Part shown: positions 27,735 to 36,952 of the stretch, one piece after another | Position numbering within the stretch: position 1 is the first letter of the stretch | How the letters are laid out: each line of letters begins with the position of its first letter | Source of the DNA: Rhizoclosmatium globosum | Taxonomy: Eukaryota; Chytridiomycota; Chytridiomycetes; Chytridiales; Chytriomycetaceae | Direction: 5' to 3' | Length of the DNA stretch: 36,952 bases | NCBI GenBank assembly: GCA_002104985.1 | Contig: MCGO01000301.1 | Coordinates: 1-36,952, forward strand | Translations under genes and position numbers: made by a program | The notes under the pieces: model-generated | Told to the model about the DNA's origin: nothing | Database searches by the model: none | What the model saw: only the letters and a program-made list of their open reading frames with translations

Positions 27735-28886
27735 TTACGCAGACTTGTTAACATCTGGGTCGGGGTACAAGTTGTAGATGGCGTCAAACTCCTTAGTCTC
27801 ACCCTTCCAGTCAACATCCAACTTCTTGAGTTCACCGGCGGCAGGGTCGAACACAAGACCGTGGATACGTGGAGTAGCGAACCCAGTCTCCTTGAATGAC
27901 TTCATACGAAGACGTTGGACGGAACCAGTCTTGAGAATGTTGAGACATTGTTCTTGGACGTTGAGTTCGACGAGACGGCGGTGACGGTCTTCGGAGTCAG
28001 GAATCTTTGTGAGTTCGGTGTTGTGGAGACGAGCGACATCACGAATGTTTCTGAGCCAGTTTTCAATGATTCCGTGGTCCATTTGCTTGTGGGCGCCTCG
28101 GACGGCTCTAATTAATTTGTATTAGTTTTTAGCATCTAGTTGGTTAAGTGTTGGAACAGGGTTCGTGAGACAACGTGTTTTTGGTGGCTTCTGTTCTCAC
28201 TCGCCATCCAGCACACACCATCCTCTCCTCTCACTGCCTGTTATAAATAGATCACTTGTCTACACTCTTCCACGCTCCTCCAGCAACACTCAAACACACA
28301 CCATATCGCTATCTATCCCAAAAGCAAAGCAAAACAAACCAACACGCACCCGCAGTCGTAGTGACCACACACGATAATGTGGGGCACCTGAAGCCTGTTC
28401 ACGGCAAACTCGATGGCAGACATGACATTCAAGTCTGAGCCAGTGACCAGGTTTCCAACGTTTCTGTGGATGAACAGATCGCCGTAGTTGAGGTTCATCA
28501 GGACAGTTGGATCGACACGCGCGTCGCAGCATCCAATGTAGAGATAGTTTGGAGACTGGCCCTTTCCTTGATTTGTTTGTTAGTGTCAAACCTCCTAGGA
28601 ACTCCCAGGGACTCCTAGGAACCTCCTAGGAACTCTTAAGTAAAAACACACCAATTCTGTTAAAGAAGTCCGGGTCTCTCTCGCGCATAATCGCGGCCCA
28701 GTTTCCGGAGCCTTCGATAATGTCCTTCAAGTCTGGATCAGAGCCCTTGAGCGACGCCTTTGCCTCGGCCGACAGCGTCTTTCCGTTGTTGACAAGGGGA
28801 AGCGAGTACGCACGGCTCGGTACTTGAACGGACACACGCGGAACAACTCGGACACTCGATCGGATGGAACGGAGGACAAACGACAT
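27735..28886 (-). CDS. Beta-class carbonic anhydrase, mitochondrial type
   Basis: Exons 28886-28652, 28566-28350 and 28107-27735 sum to 275 codons in phase. The product catalyses CO2 hydration to bicarbonate. Zinc ligands are visible as CDAR (Cys, with the Asp-Arg dyad) and HYDC (His and Cys); GCCDARVDP, HRNVGN and VCGHYDCGAV are textbook beta-class motifs. The first 30 residues are basic with no acidic residue and end in the processing-like RAYSLP, so mitochondrial import is likely. The ATG at 28886 is preferred to an upstream in-frame reading because only it exposes this presequence. Intron 2 is 242 bp, several times longer than other introns here. Intron 1 contains tandem CTAGGAAC-type units. 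Confidence 0.93.
28576..28636. repeat. Short degenerate tandem repeat in carbonic anhydrase intron 1
   Basis: Units such as CCTCCTAGGAACTC and CCAGGGACTCCTAGGAAC repeat about four times in 60 bp, each containing palindromic CCTAGG. It makes up most of the intron. No function inferred. Confidence 0.6.
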
Positions 28887-29120
28887 TGGCTCGGTTTCGG
28901 TTTCGGTTTCGGTTTGGAGGATGGTTTTTTGGGCGTCGAATTTCGTAGAACTTGTAAAATGGCCACCCAATCAGCCCCCGGGGAAACGCGATTCAACTCA
29001 ACCAGATCGAAGCTCGAATCTCCCTTAAATTCAGGCTAATTGTACAACTGCCTTACGTAATAATTGAAAACTGGAGGAAACAACGAGTAACAATAGTAAT
29101 TTATTTGGATATGGAGGTAC

Positions 29121-32100
29121 TTAGGCTGAAACAACCTTGTCCTTCATGATCCACCCTCCTCCATTGGAAGCATCATTGCTACTTCCTGCTGCGTTCTCTA
29201 CTGGCATCCGGATATCAAATGCTCCAGTTCCTCCACGCACAACTTGTCCAAGAACAATTCTGGCAGATGGAGACTCCAGAGTATCCACATCTCCTGTAAG
29301 AGTAGCTGTTGTCAAGAACTTGGCCGTGGTCTCAAAGGACATCTGTGCGAATGGTGATGGATTCGAGTTCATACCAATACGGTTGAAGGCTTTGTATCCT
29401 CCTTCGAACGTCTACATCAAAAGACGTTAGTCCCCAATTTAAGAACAAATTACCAGTAAAGACAACGTACCATGTAATCAGCAATCAAACTCAAGTGACG
29501 ACGATCAACGTTAATACCATACACTCCAAACACAGACCCAATTTCTCCCATAATAGCAGCACGAGCAGCTTCAACTCCATACGTGTTCAACACAGCCGCA
29601 ATATCGTTGGTATAGATATTGTTGACATCAATAATAGAGTTGAATTCCCACATCCCACGCAAGTTAATACCCTCCGTCCCCAAATTCTTGCTCGTGTCTT
29701 GTTCACTCTCATTTGGAAGCGGGTAACATTTCTTGATTCCAGGGATCTCATGGATAATCGCTGATTTACAGACTTGCTCTACAACAGCAACCATCAACAA
29801 TTTACGTGTGGATGCGTCGAATTTGAGGTCAAGTTCACACCATCGCGCTTTCTTGGTCGTGTCGAAGCGGTAGTTTGTAATGTACTTTGTTGCGCCAGCG
29901 AGTCTGTCTCCACGGGTCTTGCCGTCGTCGTCGACTTCGTCGCCGCCGGCTCCAGTCATACCTTCGTCTTCGTCGTCTTCGGCGGCTTGTTGACGGTCAA
30001 CGGATTTGATGACTTCTTCGTCTTCGTCGTCGGGGGCGTCGTAGGTGGCCATTTGGGATCGGTTACGAGACTTTTTGGCGGCTGTGGCGTCGTCTTCGTC
30101 TCCCACGTCAGAGTCATTGGCGCCGTCATCGTCTAAATCATCTTGCTCGTCGTCTTGAGCGTTGGCTGAGCTTTTACCCTTTTTGGAGTTACTGCTCTTC
30201 TTTTCCACTGGCTCATCATCCTCATCGTCACCACCAGCACTCTTTTTCGCAGCGCTCTTCTCTAATCCTTCAAAGGCACCAAGAGCCTCACCAATCTGGC
30301 TTTCAGCAACTTCTTCAGTCTTGCTTCTCGCCTTCAACTCCTTGGCAATGGCTTTATCCAACTGCAAGGCGAACCGCTTCTCAATGATGTCAGCAAGCTT
30401 TGCAGGTTGGATTCCATGCTGAGCCTCGTAAGCTTCACGTGGCCAGAACTGTAACCGCACAGTGAGGAGCTTGTGTCGTGAAGAGCCAGTGTTGACAAGT
30501 CGCTCCTTGACAGTTACTTTCTCCATGATATCAGCCAAGCAAACACGAGAAATCGCTTTCGCAAGAATCTCGCCTTCAGCCATGCTCACATCTGGGAGAA
30601 GTGGGAGTCTCATGAGTGGAGTCTTGATCTTTGCAGAGGCTGTCATGACAAGTTCTCGGAGACGTGGAATACCAAGCGTCACGTTCTTGGCTCCGAAACC
30701 GGCAAAGTGGAAAGTGTTGAGTGTCATCTGTGTGGATGGTTCTCCGATAGATTGGGCAGCGAGGAGTCCGACGGCTTCTCCGGGGTCGACGAGGGAGTGC
30801 AGGTATTTGAGGTTCATGAGGATCTTGAACATTTTGCCTTTGATGGGGGATTCACCATCCCATGCTTGTTGAGGGCGGGTGGAAGTTGGGTTTTTGCGTT
30901 CAAGGAGGCCGCCCTTGTTCTTCTCGACGTACTATAATTAAGGTGGCGTGAGACACGAGTTGAAAGAATAAAATCAACATTAATACAAACCTCATCCAAC
31001 TGTTCTCGGAACGCCTCACTAACACTCCCCAAGTTTCTTCCAGGACTCAACACACTCATTACAGGGTCAACACAATCAGGCGCCAACTCTCCCTCCGCAA
31101 CCTTCTTCCCAACCTTCTTCCAATACTTTCGCACACTCTCCGTATTCACAAACCCATTCTCCTCCAACTGCTCCGGCTTATACCGCGACGCAAGCGCCCG
31201 GAAGTTCATTGCACAAAAGTCCATCTTAAACAACGTCTTCTGCTTCAAAATATCCAAACAATCTTCACCATACTGGAACTGCAACACGGATCCATCCGAG
31301 TCTCGGACAGTGTTATCGTAGTGAACACGGAGACCTTCCAAGTGCTTGATGAGACAACGTTGGAGGTATCCGGAACGAGACGTTTTGACAGCCGTGTCGA
31401 TAAGTCCTTCTCGACCGGCCATACAGTGGAAAAAGTACTCTTGCGGCTTGATACCTGTCAAGAAACGGCCTGTAATGTATCCTCCTGCACGAGCGCTTGG
31501 ATCAAACGCGCGGAACGAGGGGAGGGTCTTTCCGGAGACCATTGTGGGTACACGACGGCCTTCCAGTTCTTGTTGTCCGAGGAGACATGAGATTTGGGAG
31601 ACGTTGACTCCGGATCCTTTGGCTCCTGAGACGGTCATGACTTGCATGTTGTTCTTTGGGAAGGGTTTGAGGAGGTGTCCTGGGATACAAGCGGCGATTA
31701 TCTCAGAGGTGAGTTTGTTTGTACGTGACTTCATGGATCCATCCATTCCAGCCATTTTGTCATTGTCACGAAGAACGGTTTCCATCTTTGCGCGGAGGGT
31801 CGCGCTTTCAAGGGTCTCCTTTTCAGGCATATCTTCCTTGATCTTTTTGCTGGGCTTTGGCATACCCACAAACTCCATCGCGGCTTCGCGACCCATTCCT
31901 TTACTGGTTTCCATGAGGCCTTTACGGATACGGTCTCCTTCTTCGGTGAGTCGCAAATCGTCCATACGACAGGTGAAACCAAAGAATTGGAGGTAGTGTG
32001 TGAACAAACGTCCAAACATACTCAATAGCTTTCCAGCGTATACGGCACCATAGACTTCGTAAACGGCGTGCACAAGACCACCGTCGGCGGCTCCGAATTG

Positions 32101-35028
32101 AGACTTGTCGAGAATACCGGTGAGGAGGTTTCCACTCATAACCAGAACTTGGTTCTCTTCAGGGGCAGCACCGTCCCAAGCCTTAGCAGGAATCTTGGAC
32201 TTAGAGATCAAGTTGATTGGAACTTTTTCGTAAGTCAAGTTCAAGAGAATCGTAGAAATCTATTCATTCAAACTTTGTTAGAAACCCCTTTTGAATAACA
32301 CACAACAATCTACTTACAACTTGCTTTCCAGTCCAAAGCTTCTTTGGCTTCATAACAGCAGGAGGCAAAGTCATAACCTTCCCTCTCCACCCAACTTCAA
32401 CCTCTCGTTCGATATTTCCGTTTCCAATACCTCCACCCTTGAACGCAGGTTCGGGTCTCAAACCGTTGTACACGAGTTGCATGTACAACTCCTTGGTCAA
32501 GAATGTGTCTCGAGATGTCATGTCTACACCGGCGTCAACGTGATCTTGGATGAGACCACGGAGAACACCACCGTCGGTTGGGACAAGGTATTGTTGGTCG
32601 GTACGCGCGATAAGCATGGCTTCGGCACGGGCGAGGTCATTTTGGGGGAAGTGGATGTTCATTTCGTCTCCATCGAAATCGGCTAATTAAGCAAGTTAGT
32701 ATGATGGGAAGAAACGGTGGGGTGAAGAGAAGACGAACCGTTGTAAGTGTTACAGTTGGCGTAGTGCATACGAATGGTCTTTTCTCCTGGAAGGATACGA
32801 GCAGTGTGGGCCATCATGGAGGGCTTGTGCAGTGTTGGTTGACGGTTCAGAATCAAAAAGTCTCCGTTACGCAAGTGTCTGTAGACTTTCTTGTTTTGGT
32901 GTGGAACCTTGGTGACTATGAACAGAGTTAGAAACCTTTTCTTCAACATTTTCAATTATAACAGAGACTCACCATCAGATCCATCAGTAACAGTTGGAGT
33001 CAAGAGCTGGTTCGCAATCGCGGTACGACCAGCTTCATCAAACTGCTCCAAGTTAATCAAACGTCCATCTTCGTTCTGAACAAACGAAGCTCCAGGCCAC
33101 TTCTTGGGTCCATTCACAACGTGTTCACGCAAAGTCGCAAAGTTGTGATGCGTCACAGCTTCAGGGTACGTCAACTTGCTCGCAAACACAGGTGGGATAC
33201 CGATTTCGTTCGTCTCAATGTATGGGTCCGGAGAAATAACAGATCTCGCAGCGTAGTTGACACGCTTACCCATCATGTGTTTACGGAACAGACCTTCCTT
33301 CTTTTCCAAGAGCTGACGAACACCTGGTGGAGGGATCTGACCCATCTTTGCAGGTGCACGAGCGGAATCAATGAGGTAGTTGACTTCCTCTTGGAGCTTG
33401 ATACATCCGTTACCGATTTTGACGAGGTAGTTGGAGAGTTTGAGTTGGTCTTCTGCGGAGATTTTGGATCCCTTTGCGGCAGAGTAGATGCGCTCGGATT
33501 CGGCTTTCCATTCGACACGTTGTTGGCGGATGAAGGCGTTTGCTTTCAGGATTTCGGTCAAGTGCAAGTTTTGGGCGTCTTCAAAGACCATGTCACCCAT
33601 TTTGGAGGCTGGACGGAAACGGGAGGGGGTACTGCGACAACTTCCAAGAAGAAGATGTGGGGGGATGTGACACGGCCCTTTTGCTGACCTGCGCGGCGAA
33701 GGTCTGGCGAGGTTCCGAAAACCATGTTCAAGATTTTGGCGTCGCGTTGGAAGAGGAGGTTGATGTGGGCACGGACCTCGGAGGACGAGAGGTAACGGGC
33801 TTTGTCAGAGTTCTTCTTCTTCAAGAGACCTTGCTCGATAGCATCCTTCTCTTCTTGGTCAGAGTCTTCTTCAATAACCTTGGTCGACTCAAGGGCCTCC
33901 GCACCAAGATCGGCTCCACGCAGAGCCTTTTGCAAATCAGCTTCATCACCAATATCATCTCCTTGAGTAGCAAGAACACGACCGCCTTCACCAAACAAAG
34001 GCTCGAAAGTGAGTCTTTTGGCCTTCATGCTGACTTTCGCCTTCTCAGGCAACTCCTTCTCGAAAATCTTGTGCATACCCTCCTTTCTGAACTTTGGAGA
34101 AACACCGCGACAGTTTCCACAACCGGCTGGAGGAATCGCCGCCAAGAACTGACGTTCGAGTTTTCTGAGCATATCAGTGGCAAGAGTTCCCTTTGCTTCA
34201 GTTGACTTTTCAGCCTCAGCAACGGTCATACCGGCTGCTTCGAGCTTCTCGGCCACGTACTTTTCAATTTCGGTAATCATGGCTTCCTGGGTACGAGGCT
34301 TTGCAGCCAAGAACTCATTGATGATGTTGTCGTTGGTGGAGTCATCCATACGGTCGATTCCGTTATCATCCTCATCCATCTCATCATCATCGTCTTCTGC
34401 ATTATCTTCCGCAGCTTCCACATCTGCGATCGAAGTCTTCTTTGGTCCAGAGGACGAGCACCCGCTGTCAATCGAGTCAGTCATAAAATACGCGATCTGT
34501 TTTGAAAACAAATTACCGATTTTCGCAGGAACTTTCATCGCGATCCATTCGTCCAAGTTGACAGCATCTGCAAGAAGACCGGCTCTGAGCAAAAGGAACT
34601 TTGCGTGAAAGTGAGCGACTTGGAGACGGGACATGCGGAGGTGGTGGCAGTAGTAGCAGAGGGACTGCATCAGCTTATAGAGAAGGGTGAATGTGACAGG
34701 GTTGTAGCATGGTGTGAGAAGCTCAATGTGACCAAAGTGACCAGGACAGGCTGAGTGAGACTGGTGACAGGTCGAACAGCTATTCGTACCCAATACCAAG
34801 TAAGTATAAGCTAAAAAAAGGAGTAAAATAGGGCTGATCTAACCTGTCCTGGAACGAGAAGGGACCCAGGGCTGAGTCGTACAGTCCTCCCTTAGTTGGA
34901 TGGTTAAGGGCATCCAGCAAGATCGGATTCGTGATTTGCTTCACGGACAGTTTCCTGATTTCATCGGGTGAATAGAACGAGAAGGACACGCCCGTAACTT
35001 GACGGTTTGTGATGCCTCCAGTTGCCAT
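29121..35028 (-). CDS. RPA1: DNA-directed RNA polymerase I largest subunit (A190)
   Basis: Seven exons: 35028-34844, 34779-32973, 32915-32739, 32682-32318, 32259-30991, 30931-29471 and 29411-29121. It is the catalytic subunit that transcribes rRNA in the nucleolus. Evidence: the Pol I-type N-terminus ([23 protein letters not shown]), a zinc site CSTC...CPGH, the magnesium motif [14 protein letters not shown] near residue 725, the bridge-helix region ([20 protein letters not shown]), [20 protein letters not shown], and acidic insertions in the jaw typical of Pol I; no Pol II heptad tail. All exon phases close except for one missing base near 33632: [12 protein letters not shown] and [10 protein letters not shown] are in different frames. 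Counting that base gives about 1851 residues. An assembly error is the likeliest cause in an essential gene. Confidence 0.94.
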
Positions 35029-35311
35029 TTGTGTGTTCAAACAAAAAAAAGAAAGAAGAAAAAGAGGAAAACTCGAGGTTACTACTAATCACTTACTCTT
35101 CTTCTTTGATTGGAATAGGAAAAAAATGTGCTCTTTAATTGTATTCATTGGTCGTGGATTAATCCAGTATCTTCCTCTCCATTTCAATCGAAGCTCGTTG
35201 ATTCCATATATGGGAACCCTGCCGCGGATGGATCCCAGCTATATAACTAGAATATATCATCTTTCTTACCGTTTCACTAGCATATAATCAGACTTTTAAT
35301 TTACAGCCAAA
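35029..35311. promoter_or_regulatory. Divergent region between RPA1 and the channel gene
   Basis: About 280 bp upstream of both RPA1 (minus) and the ankyrin/TRPV-like gene (plus). GCTATATAACTAG near 35239 is a TATA-like sequence suitably placed for the plus-strand gene. Nothing else stands out. Confidence 0.35.
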
Positions 35312-35338
35312 ATGACCACAAGGCAGGGACATTCACAT

Positions 35339-36952
35339 TGAACATGCGGCAAGAACCTGGCACCATCTCCGTTCCCACAACACCAATATCCCGTGAACAA
35401 ACAATACCAGAATATCCAACTGAGCCAATGCCCAGGTCCGATCGGGCACCCTCGTTTCCACCAAATCAAACAAGGCCAATTCAACCCACTCCGAACTCAA
35501 AGTCTTTATCAATTCACAACCAAAAGTTGCTCTTTATTCCGATGGAAACATGTGGGAAGCCATCGCATCGAGCAACATGGACAAAGTCAAACGCTTCGCA
35601 AAGGAGGATCTTGTTACTTCCGATGGCTCCAATTTAGGGAAACGAGGTCTTTGTGAGCGTGGATCAAGCGGGGAGACTATCTTGCACCTGGCTTGCTTCA
35701 GGGGAAACAAGGAATGCATCAGGTGGATTGCGGAGGAGTTTCCTGAGTTGATCAACGAAGGCCATATTCGGAAGAAGCGATACCTGGGGGAAACGGCTCT
35801 TCACTTGGCAGTTGTGAAGAGTGAAATTGGGGATATTGACATTGTCGAGTTTCTTGTTGAGAAGGGGTGAGTACAGTCCCGTGGGTAAACAGGTGGGCAG
35901 ATGAGGCTTACATCCAATAGAGCTAAAGTCAATGGTCCTCTTGCAATCGGAACAGAATTCAAGAATCCGTACTATGAAGACCGATTAAACAGAGACGGGA
36001 CATACAGACCACTCGTTCGCAATCGGGAAATTGAGGACAGACACAATGACCGAGGACGAACCTACTTTGGTCAAACTGTTCTTCAATTGCTGCTGCTTCC
36101 GGAAAAGACAAGATTCTTCGTTACCTTGTCGAAAATGAGAAGGATCCTGCTGATTTGACTGTCGCGGATCAATACCAAAACAATGTCCTTCACATCCTGC
36201 ATACCATGGATACTTTAAGCAATTCGAATACATCAAAAACAGAAATGAAGCTGATATTAAAGCCGGGAAAACTACCGTGAATCTCAGAAGCAGCGGAATA
36301 TGGATGCATTGACTCCACTCCAAATGGGGGCTTCAGAGGCCATGTAGCTGTTCTTGACCAAATCAAGGAAAACACGTTTAAATTTGGAAAGGAATCTACG
36401 TTTCGTATTCCAATCAACGAAATCGATCCTTTGTTGGAACATGAACCCCACTCCATTTTGCGAGAAACACCTTCCAGTGTCATTGAGCTCGCTCTTATGA
36501 ACGACAACAAAGAAATCATTTGTCATCGAGTAATAGACGCTCTTCTGAAATGGAAATGGGCTTTGTACGCCCGACAAATCTTTCTTGCACGAATGGCTGC
36601 AGCCATCTTCTTCACCGTTGTCCTCACCTTATCCATTTCACTTCAACCATTCACACTCTCCGAACGTAAAGCTTACGTTGGTTTCCAAAACACCATCCGC
36701 CTCGTCTCAGAAGTCCTCACCTGGCTCATCGCATTCCTTCTCGTCATTCTCGAACTTCGTGCATTTCGACTACGTTATAACCAAGCCACGGATTTTTTGA
36801 CACAAGTTACCATATTGCACGGGCCCGCGTGCGTTTGAGAAACTCACACAATGGACATTCACAAGCTTAACACTCATTCTCCCTATAATACGATTCGCAT
36901 TCACAGCGAGTCCAGTCATTCAAGAAACCGCGATTCTACAAACGGAGAATAT
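35339..36952 (+). pseudogene. Ankyrin-repeat TRPV-like cation channel, 5' part, with several frame changes
   Basis: Ankyrin repeats are clear: GETILHLACFRGNKECIRWI and GETALHLAVV, then a 54-bp intron (35869-35922) and a third unit starting YFGQTVLQ. Further on come membrane helices (MAAAIFFTVVLTLSISL, VLTWLIAFLLVILELRAF) preceded by LLKWKWALYARQIF, a junction like that of TRPV channels. The frame changes near 36087, 36200, 36283 and 36815 without any GT-AG intron; conserved-looking sequence continues in the new frame each time. The N-terminus is also unclear: a Pro-rich frame from 35344 does not join the ankyrin frame (open from about 35424) by a good splice. The gene runs off the window. It is either a decaying pseudogene or poor sequence near a contig end. 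Confidence 0.6.

Noticed and set aside
28887..28970. An N-terminal extension of the carbonic anhydrase
   Set aside because: It is encoded by a GGTTTC repeat (TETETETE) and would bury the mitochondrial presequence.
29774..30422. Plus-strand open frames opposite the acidic part of RPA1
   Set aside because: They arise from the GAY-rich codons of the acidic tract read in reverse (Val/Phe-rich), not from a gene.
33558..33660. An intron explaining the RPA1 frame change
   Set aside because: No GT-AG pair can remove the right number of bases without deleting conserved residues; one missing base fits better.
1..36952. CRISPR arrays, rRNA genes, bacterial operons
   Set aside because: No regularly spaced direct repeats or rRNA-like sequence were seen, and the gene structure is eukaryotic throughout.

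Overview
The window looks like nuclear DNA from a zoosporic fungus, most likely a chytrid. The evidence is very small GT-AG introns (about 45-60 bp), AATAAA-type 3' ends, an RNA polymerase I largest subunit of fungal type, M14 carboxypeptidases, a Cache-domain membrane receptor and a TRPV-like ankyrin channel. The assignment to chytrids is inference; no rRNA or other phylogenetic marker is present. All exon models come from reading splice sites by eye and checking that the phases close.

Left third (1-12302): the 3' end of a metallocarboxypeptidase gene is followed by four DUF2235 (Tle1-like alpha/beta-hydrolase) genes on the same strand. The array is interrupted between copies 1 and 2 by a complete, apparently young Ty3/gypsy retrotransposon (1976-7321). 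The element lies 28 bp upstream of a tRNA-Gln(CTG) gene, which suggests Pol III-promoter targeting. Two DUF2235 copies have signal peptides and two do not.

Middle (12587-20386): a second, intact secreted carboxypeptidase with a cysteine-rich tail; a Cache-domain sensor with no output domain and an apparent one-base frameshift; and a third, membrane-anchored carboxypeptidase. The third is split by a 1519-bp Mutator-like element with about 147-bp inverted repeats and a perfect 9-bp target duplication. The element carries no recognisable transposase. It holds fragments of host-like genes (a cation-diffusion-facilitator transporter, a Ulp1-like cysteine protease stretch and a single-pass membrane segment), so it looks like a fungal Pack-MULE.

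Right half (20505-36952): two tandem paralogues of an unrecognised four-helix membrane protein family, a DUF4436-type membrane protein, a small Lys-rich protein ending in a CaaX box, a mitochondrial-type beta-carbonic anhydrase, the RNA polymerase I largest subunit (one apparent frameshift), and the start of an ankyrin/TRPV-like channel gene that needs several frame changes. The frame changes in RPA1 and the channel gene may be base-level assembly errors, because RPA1 should be essential.

The most interesting items are the gene-fragment-carrying Mutator-like element caught inside a carboxypeptidase gene, the tRNA-adjacent Ty3 element, and the DUF2235 array.
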